A stretch of 64,000 nt of DNA from Halomicrobium zhouii (GTDB taxonomy: Archaea > Halobacteriota > Halobacteria > Halobacteriales > Haloarculaceae), in the NCBI RefSeq assembly GCF_900114435.1, contig NZ_FOZK01000002.1, forward strand, positions 744,001-808,000. The letters are read 5' to 3'. The translations under genes were made by a program, and so were the position numbers. The notes beneath the pieces were generated by a model. The model saw nothing but the letters and a program-made list of their open reading frames with translations, ran no database searches and was not told the DNA's origin. Numbering within the stretch: position 1 is the stretch's first letter; each line of letters opens with the position of its first letter. Shown here in pieces: positions 36,539 to 48,195 of this stretch.

Positions 36539-38686
36539 TCAACCCATATCTCCTAACACCTCTTCAACTCTTTCTCTCGATAAAACAATCTCATCATTTG
36601 GGATCGCCTTTTCTTGTTCATCCCGCTGCCCAGCTAACCGATTGTATTTTGCAAACAGTTTCCGGTTCTCTCCGTCTAAAACGACTTTTGCAAATAGCTC
36701 ATGACCGATTGCGTACCAGATAAGTGCATAAATATTATTGTTCATATTTTCTAGATGTTCGCCGCATTTGATGTATTCGTCAGCAATTTCATTCGGTCTA
36801 TCTCGAATAAGGTCTAAGCGTTGCTGAAGTCTCTGTTGAGCTTCAGTGTGTGTCTCTTCCAGCATTTCCCTCAACTCAATACGGTCTCTGATGTTTTTAT
36901 CTAGTGAATCGAACCTTTCTTTGAAAGGATCTTTCTCTTGATCTGGTTCGCCTTCCAATTCTGGTGTTAGTTCTTCCACAAGATGTTCGATTTCATCTAA
37001 CCAGTGGCAAAATGGGTCTTCCTCCAAGCCATACTTTTCGGCAGTTTTTCCAAATCTATTGTAATATTCTCTAGCGGTTCTACTATCAGTTACTCCGAGA
37101 GCAATAAGAGTCGCTAAAGCTCTGTTTACATCATTAGGTAAATCCTCAAACAAATCTGAGTTCATCATCCTTTGAATCCGTTCTACGACATCATCTGGGT
37201 TTGACACATTTCCGAGGTCAAGATTTTCGGTGTTCACATCACCTGACCAACCACTAGCTAATTCATTAGCATATGCTTGAATATCAAAGCCAAAGAGGAC
37301 CCCTAATGTACCGGAGAATAGTTCGTTTTCTACATCCCCTTCAATGCCAAGAATTGACTCTGATAAGTCTTGGAGAATCTCTGTCGGGTCTTCGAAAAAG
37401 AATCTCTGCGCTGTCAGACCAAAAGCGAATACCCCTGACGGATCTCCATTTATTTCCTCAAGCTCTCTAATAAATTCTCCTTTGTCCATATCTTCATTTA
37501 ATTTTGACAAATGATGTATGGCTAGGAACAAGTTTGGATCTGTATGTCCTGGATCCATATCTCGAGGAGATATCGTCTCATCTTCTTCTGTTCCCCCAAC
37601 CTGATTTTGCATCTCCTGCATCCGAGACTCATGGGCATCTACCCACTTTTCAGCATAATCGTGGAACGACATTTGGTGCTGCTTCGAAAGTTCATCGCCG
37701 GTGAGTTTTGTCGAAGTATAGAGTTTAACATATTTATCGGTAGTAAATAAGCCAGACTTTTTCTGTGAGACAACTCCTTTACTGCGTAATCTCGTCAATA
37801 TCTCCTTTGCTTCACCACGTGTTTTGTCCGTAACTGATGCCACGTCCCGTTGGTCAAGGTCGATAAGGTGTGCACTGTCTGTCAGGAGGTCTAGCTCGTC
37901 TCCAGAGATCTTATCTTCATATACACTTGCCCAGAGTTCTTGTAACGCCTCTCCCGATAGTTTCTTTCGTAGTGAGCCGCGTTCTGCAGCGATTTCTATC
38001 GCAACCGGATTTCCGTCATGTATTCGGTGAATTTCAGCGGCCTTCTCCTCATTTACTTCCCCGTCTATATGGGTGAGATAACTGACGGCCTGTTTTTTAC
38101 TTAAACGTCCTATCTCAAACTGAATGCTATCCTCAAATTTACAATCCGTGTATCCATCCGTTATTATCGTAGAGTCGCCAGGGATATCCAGTTTCGGTAT
38201 CCAACCAAAATTATCGACTGGTCTTTTTCCATGGTAATTAACGAAAACTATAAGATTATCTTCTGTCCTATTGCTTACATCATGGAGATAATCATTCGTG
38301 CGTGAATAGTCCGGTCTAGCTTCTACTCCTGCACTGAAACCTGCTCCAAAGGAAGCTCCAACATTCTTTATTCGGCTGTAAATATATTTAATTGTTGATA
38401 GCTCTCGCTGAAGCTCGTATCTTAATGTCTCCATCAGCTCGGCATGGTCCCACTCCGAGATGTCAATTGAAATTACATTAAATTCTTCTAATTCAGATTG
38501 GAGGTCATCAGTAAATCCCTCAACAATGACTTTCCGACGTATATGTAGGTGATCGGGCGTCTCATCGGTCAGAATGTTCCTACACTCCTGAATCTCAGTT
38601 CCCCGCTTCATTATTATTCTACATTTAAATCCAACCCCAATTACTTTCGGATCCAATATCATATTGACATAAATCACTCCACTCAT
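36539..38686 (-). CDS. STAND/AAA-like protein without a recognisable Walker A, AT-rich island gene
   Basis: This 715-residue protein lies in an AT-rich stretch unlike the chromosome before it. The first 300 residues follow the layout of STAND NTPases: a strand-rich core with VISIDISEW near 71-79, a possible sensor strand IVFVNYHG near 146-153, and a GNPVAIEI segment at 225-232 that matches the GxP motif. A winged-helix-like part (KTRGEAKEILTRLRSKGVVS) follows. No GxxxxGK[ST] is present where Walker A is expected. The rest is helical, with a long coiled-coil-like region. STAND proteins often act in defence or signalling; here this is inference. A TATA-like box (atatatc) lies near 38713. Confidence 0.6.
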   Translation of the reverse strand: MSGVIYVNMILDPKVIGVGFKCRIIMKRGTEIQECRNILTDETPDHLHIRRKVIVEGFTDDLQSELEEFNVISIDISEWDHAELMETLRYELQRELSTIKYIYSRIKNVGASFGAGFSAGVEARPDYSRTNDYLHDVSNRTEDNLIVFVNYHGKRPVDNFGWIPKLDIPGDSTIITDGYTDCKFEDSIQFEIGRLSKKQAVSYLTHIDGEVNEEKAAEIHRIHDGNPVAIEIAAERGSLRKKLSGEALQELWASVYEDKISGDELDLLTDSAHLIDLDQRDVASVTDKTRGEAKEILTRLRSKGVVSQKKSGLFTTDKYVKLYTSTKLTGDELSKQHQMSFHDYAEKWVDAHESRMQEMQNQVGGTEEDETISPRDMDPGHTDPNLFLAIHHLSKLNEDMDKGEFIRELEEINGDPSGVFAFGLTAQRFFFEDPTEILQDLSESILGIEGDVENELFSGTLGVLFGFDIQAYANELASGWSGDVNTENLDLGNVSNPDDVVERIQRMMNSDLFEDLPNDVNRALATLIALGVTDSRTAREYYNRFGKTAEKYGLEEDPFCHWLDEIEHLVEELTPELEGEPDQEKDPFKERFDSLDKNIRDRIELREMLEETHTEAQQRLQQRLDLIRDRPNEIADEYIKCGEHLENMNNNIYALIWYAIGHELFAKVVLDGENRKLFAKYNRLAGQRDEQEKAIPNDEIVLSRERVEEVLGDMG

Positions 38687-39147
38687 GTCAATACAAATGA
38701 TATATTGTTCTGGCTCTTAGCACAATCCGCGAGTGTCTCATTGATTAATGCCATAACGCCATTGGGCTGTCTTCATTGGCTTGGCCTTCCGATCTGAGCC
38801 CGATAAGAAGCGGCGGATATCTAGCTCAAATGCACCTATTTCATTTTAATTACAAAGTCTCGTCCAGAGAAAGACGTTCCGGGCGTCCGGCCCCGTTCCG
38901 CTCGTCCGTTCCGGGGCTGTGACTTGTGTCAGAGCGAAGCCCTGACAACGTCTTGCTTGCGGTGCTCGCTAGACTTCCAGGGTTCAAATCCGCTCGGTTC
39001 ATACTTCACGCTCGGGGGTCTCACTTCATTCGACGCCTCGCAAAAAGTATGGTCCAACGCGGGTACGGAATTTCCGCTTGCTGATCCATCCGTAGCTGTG
39101 CTTGCTGCTATGTGTCGGTTTTCATATTGTGTCTGGAATGAACTCGC
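38687..39147. other. AT-rich intergenic region with a small hairpin
   Basis: This region of 461 bp holds the promoter of the STAND-like gene and no convincing gene. A hairpin with arms tgtcagagc and gccctgaca and a gaa loop lies at about 38927-38947. The stretch gggttcaaatcc near 38983-38995 resembles a tRNA T-loop, but the flanks do not pair as a tRNA. The base composition changes from AT-rich to mixed within this region, so it may contain a recombination junction. Confidence 0.35.
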
Positions 39148-39249
39148 GTCGACGAGAATTGGGATTACTACCGAATCACGGACAAAGGACGCGACTACCT
39201 CGCGGGCGACCCCGACGCCGACGATCTCCGACTCGACGACGAGGAATAA
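39148..39249 (+). pseudogene. C-terminal fragment of a winged-helix regulator
   Basis: In one frame this stretch reads WDYYRITDKGRDYLAG followed by an acidic tail ending in DDEE and a TAA. This is the typical end of haloarchaeal PadR/PhiH1-like winged-helix proteins (a YYRIT wing, then a KGRDYL helix). A stop codon lies just upstream in the same frame, and no start codon or first two helices are seen. It is therefore a broken remnant. Confidence 0.55.
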
Positions 39250-39267
39250 TCTCCGGCCCACTAACCA

Positions 39268-40057
39268 TGCCACCATATCCAACCACAGAGGCGTTTTCAG
39301 AGACGCACACCGAAGACACGTACGCGAGCCCATAGAGCGGCTGGAAACCAACGAGCGGGTGATGCAGGCCGCTGCCGAACATCCCAACAAGAAGTCCTCG
39401 GCGCTGTCGAGCGTGGTCAAACTCCCCCGGTACCAGATAGAGACCTGGGTCGACGACGACGGGAAGCCCGACGTGGGCCGCGGCGTTGAGACGGCCCGGG
39501 AACGCGGGTGGCTCGACGTCGACGTCGAGACTAAACAATTCGACGCGCTCAACACGCTCGTCGCGGCGGTCTTCTCGGGCGGGACGATTAACGAGAACGA
39601 CGTCCCGGCGTTCACGCCGGACGCCGGATGCGTCACCGTCACCCGGGTCAAAGACGCGCTGGTCCAGCTCGGCGCCGGCACGAAAACCCGCGGCGACGAC
39701 GACGCCGACCGCCCGGTCGAAGTGCTCCCCGAGACCGACGCGTCGGTCCTCGGCCGTGTTCTCGTGGCGCTCGGTGCCCCACACGGTGCGAAGAACAGCG
39801 AGGCGGACGTCTCGCTTCCCGAGTACTTGGACGACTGTCCGATGTACCTCCGGCGGGACTTCGTCGAGATTTACGTCTGGAATCGTGGGCAGCAGATGGG
39901 CGACGGGGCGACTGTGCAAATCATCGAGGAACGCCCCCGGAAGTTCTACGAGGAACTCGCCGGGCTGATCAGGGCGGTGGTAAATGGGCCGGTCTACATT
40001 CGCGACGACGGGGTCAGTATCTCGTCAGCGGCCATCGAGGACCTACGATGTGGTTGA
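39268..40057 (+). pseudogene. Uncharacterised haloarchaeal gene with a one-base frameshift
   Basis: A good N-terminus starts at ATG 39268 (MPPYPTTEAFSETHTEDTY) but stops at TAG about 39332. Adding one C to the ccc run restores the frame, so that ASP is followed by IERLETNERVMQAAAEHP and the long downstream frame to 40057, giving about 262 residues. The downstream part (PRYQIETWVDDDG, then SVLGRVLVALGAPHG and YLRRDFVEIYVWNRGQ) belongs to no family I can name. If unshifted, translation could restart at 39362. A sequencing error is possible. Confidence 0.55.
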
Positions 40058-40398
40058 AAAATCACGGGCCAAAACTCCGTCCGATCGCTCCCTCTATTCG
40101 CTGTCGTCGAGACAAAGATTAGCTGTCTCTCAACGCGCACCATCGTTCCTCTGGACCAACACGTACGCCCCTTCAAGCGGGCCTTGAGCGGCCGAAATAG
40201 GCAGTAACGCAGTCTGATAAAGCCGGTCTCACGGGGTTCTAGCTGCTGAATGCGGAGGATACTATGGGTTCGGGCCGAGGGGATCCCATTGCGACCCCAC
40301 GCACACCTTCGATACCCGTCAAGTGACCCTTGATTAATCGTAGATTAGCGAACAGTACGGAGGGTTTAATGTGCAATCTATCAGGGTTCAATTCGCAC
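40058..40398 (+). promoter_or_regulatory. Intergenic region with the promoter of the pilin array
   Basis: This region of 341 bp lacks a convincing gene. A TATA-like box (ggtttaatg, 40363-40371) lies about 30 nt before the ATG at 40399, the first pilin. No similar box is seen directly before the second to fourth pilins, whose gaps are 5-8 bp, so the four genes probably form one transcript. Confidence 0.5.
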
Positions 40399-40884
40399 AT
40401 GCAGATCAAACACCTCATGCAAGACGACGATGCCGTTTCTCCGGTCATCGGCGTCATCCTCATGGTCGCGATCACCGTGATCCTCGCGGCCGTCATCGCA
40501 TCGTTCGTGCTCGGTCTCGGTGACCAGGCACAGCAGACGACTCCACAGGCGAGCTTCTCGTTCGACTATGAACAGGAGACTAGTACGGCCGACATCTTTA
40601 GTCACGGTTCCGGAGTGGAAGACGGGCTGTTAACCATTACTCACGATGGTGGTGACACTATCGATGCTCCAAGAATTAGCATTGTCGGAGCATCTAGTAC
40701 CTCCGATTTGAACCTTGTTACTGATTCAAGTGGGACGGGCGAGTACGTTTCTAACGACGAAGTCTCAGCTGGATCGACAATTCCCCTTCGCGTAGCCAAC
40801 GGTGACACAATTCGCGTCGTGTACTCCGGCGAGTCTGGAGACAGTTCTTCGACGCTCGCAACTTGGGAAGGACCCGATGCCTAA
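40399..40884 (+). CDS. Archaeal type IV pilin 1
   Basis: This is a 161-residue class III signal-peptide pilin. It starts MQIKHLMQDDDAVSPVIG and continues into the H-domain (VILMVAITVILAAVIASF), the hallmark of haloarchaeal PilA-type pilins. The prepilin peptidase PibD is expected to cut just before the AVSP stretch. The variable middle differs from the other three pilins, while the C-terminus SGESGDSSSTLATWEGPDA is shared. The ATG at 40399 was chosen over an upstream in-frame one. It would be exported and assembled into surface pili. Confidence 0.88.
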   Translation: MQIKHLMQDDDAVSPVIGVILMVAITVILAAVIASFVLGLGDQAQQTTPQASFSFDYEQETSTADIFSHGSGVEDGLLTITHDGGDTIDAPRISIVGASSTSDLNLVTDSSGTGEYVSNDEVSAGSTIPLRVANGDTIRVVYSGESGDSSSTLATWEGPDA

Positions 40885-40892
40885 GTAAAACA

Positions 40893-41348
40893 ATGAATCT
40901 TAAACAACTCATCCACGAAGACGACGCTGTTTCACCGGTCATTGGCGTCATTTTGATGGTTGCGATCACCGTAATCCTCGCGGCTGTGATCGCATCGTTC
41001 GTGCTCGGTCTCGGTGACCAGGCACAGCAGACTACTCCGCAGGCGAGTTTCAGCTTCGATTACGACGGTACAACTAGTCCAAGTCCTGGAGTCGGTCTCT
41101 ACGACGACAGCACGGGTGAGGGCGGTGACCTAACGGTTACTCACGATGGTGGGGACACTATCGCAGATGCTCGTGTAGATATTGTTGATGACGACGACTC
41201 ATATGCTCACCAGTTTGGATCTGAGATCTCTGCAGGCGTCTCGACGACCGTGGAGGTTGACAACGACGATACGGTCAGAGTGATTTTCACCGGCGAATCT
41301 GGAGATAGTTCCAGTACTCTTGCTACCTGGGAAGCACCCAACGCCTGA
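40893..41348 (+). CDS. Archaeal type IV pilin 2
   Basis: This 151-residue pilin follows pilin 1 by eight bases. It has the same N-terminal H-domain (DDAVSPVIGVILMVAITV) and the same linker GDQAQQTTPQASFSFDY. Its middle is different, and the C-terminus FTGESGDSSSTLATWEAPNA is almost the same. The DNA coding for the first 60 residues is near-identical to its neighbours, pointing to recent duplication or gene conversion. Prepilin processing by PibD is expected. Confidence 0.88.
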   Translation: MNLKQLIHEDDAVSPVIGVILMVAITVILAAVIASFVLGLGDQAQQTTPQASFSFDYDGTTSPSPGVGLYDDSTGEGGDLTVTHDGGDTIADARVDIVDDDDSYAHQFGSEISAGVSTTVEVDNDDTVRVIFTGESGDSSSTLATWEAPNA

Positions 41349-41356
41349 TTGAAACA

Positions 41357-41818
41357 ATGGACCTGAAACAACTCATCAACGACGACGACGCTGTATCACC
41401 AGTGATCGGTGTCATTCTAATGGTCGCGATCACTGTGATCCTCGCGGCCGTTATCGCATCGTTCGTGCTCGGTCTCGGTGACCAGACATCAAATACGACT
41501 CCGCAGGCCAGCTTCTCATTTGACTACGAACAAGGCACGTCCCCGAGTGGTTCGTTCATCAGTATTGGTTCCGGTAACACGCTAGAAATCGTTCATGACG
41601 GTGGAGATACGATTGATTCAGAACGGCTGAGTGTTAGCGATGGAACCAATTCTGCAGACTTTGACGATCCCGATGCATTGGGTGCCAGCGCGGCAATGTC
41701 GGCTGGCAATTCAGTGACTGTGGAGATAGAGAACGACGACGTAGTTCGAGTCATCTACAGTGGCGAAAGCGGGGACAGTTCCTCTACTCTCGCAACGTAC
41801 GAAGCACCCGGAGCATAA
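41357..41818 (+). CDS. Archaeal type IV pilin 3
   Basis: This 153-residue pilin begins MDLKQLINDDDAVSPVIG with the shared H-domain. The linker after it reads GDQTSNTTPQASFSFDY, a small change from the others. The middle has an SIGSGNTLEIVHDGG segment, and the C-terminus ends SGDSSSTLATYEAPGA. It follows pilin 2 by eight bases and precedes pilin 4 by five, so an operon is likely. Confidence 0.88.
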   Translation: MDLKQLINDDDAVSPVIGVILMVAITVILAAVIASFVLGLGDQTSNTTPQASFSFDYEQGTSPSGSFISIGSGNTLEIVHDGGDTIDSERLSVSDGTNSADFDDPDALGASAAMSAGNSVTVEIENDDVVRVIYSGESGDSSSTLATYEAPGA

Positions 41819-41823
41819 GAACA

Positions 41824-42360
41824 ATGGATATAAAGAAACTCATCAACGACGACGACGCCGTTTCACCGGTCATCGGTGTCATTCTCATGGTCGCGATCAC
41901 CGTGATCCTCGCGGCCGTTATCGCATCGTTCGTGCTCGGTCTCGGCGACCAGGCACAACAGACGACCCCACAAGCCAGCTTTAGCTTCGACTACACGCAA
42001 GACGACGCTGGTGACGATACACTCAAAGTCACTCACGACGGCGGTGACACAATTGAAGCAGCACGAATCAATGCGACCGCATCAGGAGCGATAGCACATG
42101 ATTATTCTGGCGGTTCAGAAACAGACCTGAAATTTGGAACTCATCCAGGCGGCGCTGATGGTGAGCTCTTCACGTCAGAGGTCAGTGCTGGTACAACTGA
42201 CACCTTGAATGGAGACGACTTCCACGATGGGGCAGATTACGCGTCCTCGATGACAGGCGATCATCTCGACCTGTCGGAAACGACCATTCGTGTCGTCTAT
42301 TCAGACGCATCCGGTGACAGCAGTTCGACCCTCGCGACCTGGGAAGGCCCAGACGCGTAA
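41824..42360 (+). CDS. Archaeal type IV pilin 4
   Basis: This is the longest pilin of the array, at 178 residues. It has the common N-terminus MDIKKLINDDDAVSPVIG, the linker GDQAQQTTPQASFSFDY, a longer variable middle (including a DYSGGSETDLKFGTHPGG stretch) and the common C-terminus ASGDSSSTLATWEGPDA. It ends the tandem array. No assembly ATPase or platform gene is present nearby, so pili would be assembled by machinery encoded elsewhere. Confidence 0.87.
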   Translation: MDIKKLINDDDAVSPVIGVILMVAITVILAAVIASFVLGLGDQAQQTTPQASFSFDYTQDDAGDDTLKVTHDGGDTIEAARINATASGAIAHDYSGGSETDLKFGTHPGGADGELFTSEVSAGTTDTLNGDDFHDGADYASSMTGDHLDLSETTIRVVYSDASGDSSSTLATWEGPDA

Positions 42361-42373
42361 CCGCTAATTCAGT

Positions 42374-42628
42374 TCATTTTTCGACATCCACGGCCTGAGA
42401 GACATCTATCTCGTAGTAACTCGGCACAGTCAGCGTCTCCGCGATCTCCCGCCTCTGAACAGTAGTTAAATCGTCCCGCGCCAGCACTTTCTGGATTCGC
42501 TGGTCGATTCTGACGGTGAATTCGGCGGACTTCACGAGCGCTGTGGTCTTGTTGCAGCTCCAGAACTCTGCTGCCTCGTCGATCGTGTCTTCGCGTCGAG
42601 CGTGCTTCCCGTCAGTTCGGATTCGCAC
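42374..42628 (-). CDS. Small conserved haloarchaeal protein (DUF7692-like), possibly 5' altered by the IS
   Basis: The 84-residue protein reads RIRTDGKHARREDTIDEAAE and then FWSCNKTTALVKSAEFT, with RDDLTTVQRREIAETL near the end. This resembles the haloarchaeal DUF7692 group (family name recalled, not searched). The only available start is a GTG. The frame is open upstream of it without an ATG up to the right end of the IS at 42654, so the insertion may have separated the gene from its promoter or original start. Confidence 0.65.
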   Translation of the reverse strand: MRIRTDGKHARREDTIDEAAEFWSCNKTTALVKSAEFTVRIDQRIQKVLARDDLTTVQRREIAETLTVPSYYEIDVSQAVDVEK

Positions 42629-42651
42629 GAACGCCGCTCGTACACACGGGG

Positions 42652-44461
<1,810 letters not shown>

Positions 44462-44562
44462 CTATGTATACTATCACAGTCGGACGGCTTAAAGATCACG
44501 TTGAACCCCGTCTATGCCATCGTCGGCGGTTGAATACTATCGGTCGGCTTCATCCCCGTCCT

Positions 44563-44606
44563 CGAAAAGCGAAGCTTTTCGGTTGCAGCGAGAGCTTTGC
44601 TCTCGC
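44563..44606. repeat. Paired hairpin in the left end of the IS
   Basis: Arms cgaaaagc/gcttttcg with loop gaa (44563-44581), a six-base spacer, then arms gcgagagc/gctctcgc with loop ttt (44588-44606). It lies outside the genes, next to the end hairpin of the element. The same layout (about 19 nt, 6-7 nt spacer, about 19 nt) occurs in tnpA and tnpB. Confidence 0.8.
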
Positions 44607-44611
44607 CCTGC

Positions 44612-44643
<32 letters not shown>

Positions 44644-44848
44644 TCGTAACTAAACGGGCTTCTCTTTAAGTACTACTCCATGGCCCATGCCCATCGCTCG
44701 TCTATCTCCGGACTGCGCCCATCGTCACCTACTCAATATGCACACGGACTGAGCGAGTTCGTGTGTATATCGAAGCGAGTGGGTTTCTCTACACGCAAGT
44801 GGTGGGGATCATCTGGTTAGAAGATACTCTGGAGTGTTCAACTAAGAT

Positions 44849-45661
44849 TTATTCGAAAAGGGCTCCGAGAATCCCACCGATCTCTTCGTCATTCTCACCA
44901 AAGAGTAAGATTACTAAAGATGCAAAAAACGATATCCCGGTCACTGTGATAATTACTCCCGCAAGGTCAAGCGAGAGTTGCATAGCCTGGAATTGAGCGA
45001 ATGCAGAAAATGTGGATAGTGATACAACTAACGCAGTTATTGCGACGGTTAATCTTCGTGCTATTTCGAAGGATTCGGTAGTTTCTGTAACTGAATCATA
45101 TTTGACCAAATTCCGTTCTATCTCCTGAATGTCTTCATTGTGTCCGGGATATTCCGCTTTTTCACTAATTCTATCAAGGACCTTCGCACTTTCAGCAGGT
45201 AATACGACCGGGCTGGGTGCATCTTCACGAATGGTATTGATGATTTCTGTGATCGCCGCGGAATATCGTACTTTTTGCTCTGGGTCAAGATATCGGCTAT
45301 TTTTAATTCGAAGATCAACATCCTGTAAGAGAGATACTGGGGTCGTAAACTCAGATAAGGACACTTGATGCTCTCGTTCTGCAGCGTCAATTAAATCATC
45401 AATTCTCTCCGATGACAGCCCTAACCTGCCCATATCTACTTCGCTATCTCCGATCTTCTCCCTATTATTTATGACAATATTCTCAATTGCTGTACGAAGT
45501 TCTTCTAAAGCCCGTTGTCGGTCTTTATCTTTCGCAGATTTGAACTTCCTTTTAACTCCATAATTGGATAACCCTGCAGCTAATAGAGTGACAAAACTAG
45601 TAACTAAAATCGTCACCCAGTTTGCAAGAATTGGGTTGATAAACCAATCAAAACTCACCAT
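44849..45661 (-). CDS. AT-rich island gene: membrane protein with coiled-coil middle
   Basis: This 270-residue protein has one N-terminal membrane helix (residues about 13-31), a helical, charged cytoplasmic middle (about 35-200), and two C-terminal helices (LTVAITALVVSLSTFSAFA and LAGVIITVTGISFFASLVI). It has no known catalytic motif. It stands alone between the IS and a provirus-like segment and is much richer in AT than the chromosome. A TATA-like box (gtataaatg) lies near 45692. A membrane effector of a defence system is one possibility, not shown. Confidence 0.6.
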   Translation of the reverse strand: MVSFDWFINPILANWVTILVTSFVTLLAAGLSNYGVKRKFKSAKDKDRQRALEELRTAIENIVINNREKIGDSEVDMGRLGLSSERIDDLIDAAEREHQVSLSEFTTPVSLLQDVDLRIKNSRYLDPEQKVRYSAAITEIINTIREDAPSPVVLPAESAKVLDRISEKAEYPGHNEDIQEIERNLVKYDSVTETTESFEIARRLTVAITALVVSLSTFSAFAQFQAMQLSLDLAGVIITVTGISFFASLVILLFGENDEEIGGILGALFE

Positions 45662-45852
45662 TGCTCACTTATCCATTTCCCTTTCATTTATACTTAATGT
45701 CAGAGACATGGTCGTCAGCAACATATTATAATTCCATAGATCCAACTAATGCAAAATTCTGTTTAACAAATTCTGGTTGTAGTATACTTCAGCCTCTTCT
45801 CCCAGTTACTACTGACTACCTGTCTTAAACCGACCCACTCGGAACGCGGTGA

Positions 45853-46640
<788 letters not shown>

Positions 46641-46806
46641 TGAGAGTACGACGCCCTGCGTTGCGTGTTGCACCACCCCCGGCGTACTGGATAGTGCAGG
46701 CCCATGGCTCGCTCGCCGGGGGCGAGCGTACGCCAGCCATGGGCAATCGCTGGACGATGGCTGGAGGAGTAGATATATATGACGCGCGACGAGCGCGTGA
46801 TCGGCG

Positions 46807-47187
46807 ATGAACCGGTCGCACAAGGCAAACCACTATGGGACGCTCTGCGAGCGGAAAGCGGTCCATCGATACGGGTTGGAGTTAGATCGCTCGAGTTGGC
46901 ACGATGCTCGCCGAGACGATGGGACGCCGGTTGAAATCAAGAGTACGATGAGGCGGCACGCAGATGGACAGCCGGGAAACTTCAAACTTTATTCAAAGTA
47001 TCACCGGCGCCTCTGGCGAACGAACGGGTGGTATATCTTTATTATATACCGGGTGCGTGGAAATGGATTACAAGTGCTAAAGAGTGAGATGAGGCATAGT
47101 AGCCGCCTTCCACAGTTGAGTTGGCATGGCGGTGGCCAGCATCGCGACGCCAAACAGGCTAAAATATTGATCAACAGCCTGTTTTAA
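46807..47187 (+). CDS. Possible PD-(D/E)xK nuclease-like protein of virus/plasmid origin
   Basis: This is a 126-residue protein. The N-terminus (HKANHYGTLCERKAVHRYGL) holds a conserved glutamate, and a downstream GTPVEIKSTM gives the E-x-K pair of PD-(D/E)xK nucleases. WYIFIIYRVRGNGLQVLK follows as strands. Similar small proteins occur in haloarchaeal plasmids and viruses. A strong TATA-like box (gatatatat, about 46769-46777) lies 30 nt before the ATG. The nuclease activity is inferred. Confidence 0.6.
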   Translation: MNRSHKANHYGTLCERKAVHRYGLELDRSSWHDARRDDGTPVEIKSTMRRHADGQPGNFKLYSKYHRRLWRTNGWYIFIIYRVRGNGLQVLKSEMRHSSRLPQLSWHGGGQHRDAKQAKILINSLF

Positions 47188-47202
47188 CCGAGCAATCTTA
47201 AA

Positions 47203-48195
47203 CTATGTATGAGGGGAATCAGGCTTCCCAATCTTTGAAAACATGCTTCTCTCAATCATTGATTGCTTATCTCCTTGTAATTGGAACCTCTCAAACTCTA
47301 TTCCTGAAGAAAATAAAATCTCGTCTGAAACACCATACCGGCTTGGGAAAACCATGTCTAAGAGTTGCTTTTCTTGAACTTCTCCCTCCCCATCTTTGTA
47401 TTCGAGAATATACTTTATTCGAACGAAGAGAGTACCCACAGCATTATCGACAATTTTCTTCTTCGCATCCTTGCTAACCTTTTCACGAATTTTTTCTTCT
47501 GAATCAACTGGCAGATCTGAAACATCCGGTTTGTCATATAGGATCGAAGAAACCCTATCTTCCCCGTCTAGTGATAGATGGTACTCTGTTTCTTCTTCCG
47601 TCTCTAAGTCAGGATAGTTATTTTTTGTGATTCTACTCTGTAGTTTTACTTCTGATACTGGTTCCGGTAATTCTGATAACGAAAGGTGCCCTCCTCTCGT
47701 GATGAACTCGTTCTGAATAAAGAACCCTCCAGTATGTGCAGGGATGGCGAACTTCACATCCCTCTCCCCACCTTCTAAATAATTCCCACTGCGCTTTATT
47801 TCGGTTCCTGCTTCTTCTAATGCTGCTATCTGTATTCGCTCCAATTCTTCCTGGACTGACTCAAGATCTACTTCTACTTCCGAAAGCAGTTCTGGGATGA
47901 CCCGGATAGCCATCTCATTTGTTCTCCCTTGGCCGATATTTGAGAATCTGAAATATATCTGATTATCATATGACGTTTTATGTCTGAGTTCAGATTCGCT
48001 TATTCCAATACCTTCTGATATGATATCTGTTTCAGTTTCTTTCTCCATCTGCTTCTTCAGAACGCCATGTTGCTTATAGTACAGGAATGCAAGGGTGCCG
48101 CTTAGCAAAACTGATGCAAACCCACTTCCAATTTGGCCCCATTCTTGTAACCAACTGCTAACTATCGAAATGAGGGTCGATAACTCATTTATCAT
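47203..48195 (-). CDS. AT-rich island gene: membrane-anchored protein of 330 residues
   Basis: One N-terminal membrane helix (about residues 22-42, GSGFASVLLSGTLAFLYY) is followed by a long soluble region with mixed strands and helices; no motif I can name. A lysine-rich segment (KIREKVSKDAKKKIVDNA) and low GC set it apart from its neighbours. It is convergent with the nuclease-like gene. Like the 36.5 and 44.8 kb genes it is a single, AT-rich, minus-strand gene. Confidence 0.6.
   Translation of the reverse strand: MINELSTLISIVSSWLQEWGQIGSGFASVLLSGTLAFLYYKQHGVLKKQMEKETETDIISEGIGISESELRHKTSYDNQIYFRFSNIGQGRTNEMAIRVIPELLSEVEVDLESVQEELERIQIAALEEAGTEIKRSGNYLEGGERDVKFAIPAHTGGFFIQNEFITRGGHLSLSELPEPVSEVKLQSRITKNNYPDLETEEETEYHLSLDGEDRVSSILYDKPDVSDLPVDSEEKIREKVSKDAKKKIVDNAVGTLFVRIKYILEYKDGEGEVQEKQLLDMVFPSRYGVSDEILFSSGIEFERFQLQGDKQSMIERSMFSKIGKPDSPHT

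Noticed and set aside
36327-36542. 71-codon minus-strand frame at the start of the AT-rich island
   Set aside because: It has no promoter, overlaps the promoter of the small 78-residue gene and lacks protein-like composition.
38983-39000. Possible tRNA T-loop (gggttcaaatcc) or attachment site
   Set aside because: The flanking bases do not form T-stem or acceptor-stem pairs and no D- or anticodon arm was found upstream; no integrase gene is present in the window.
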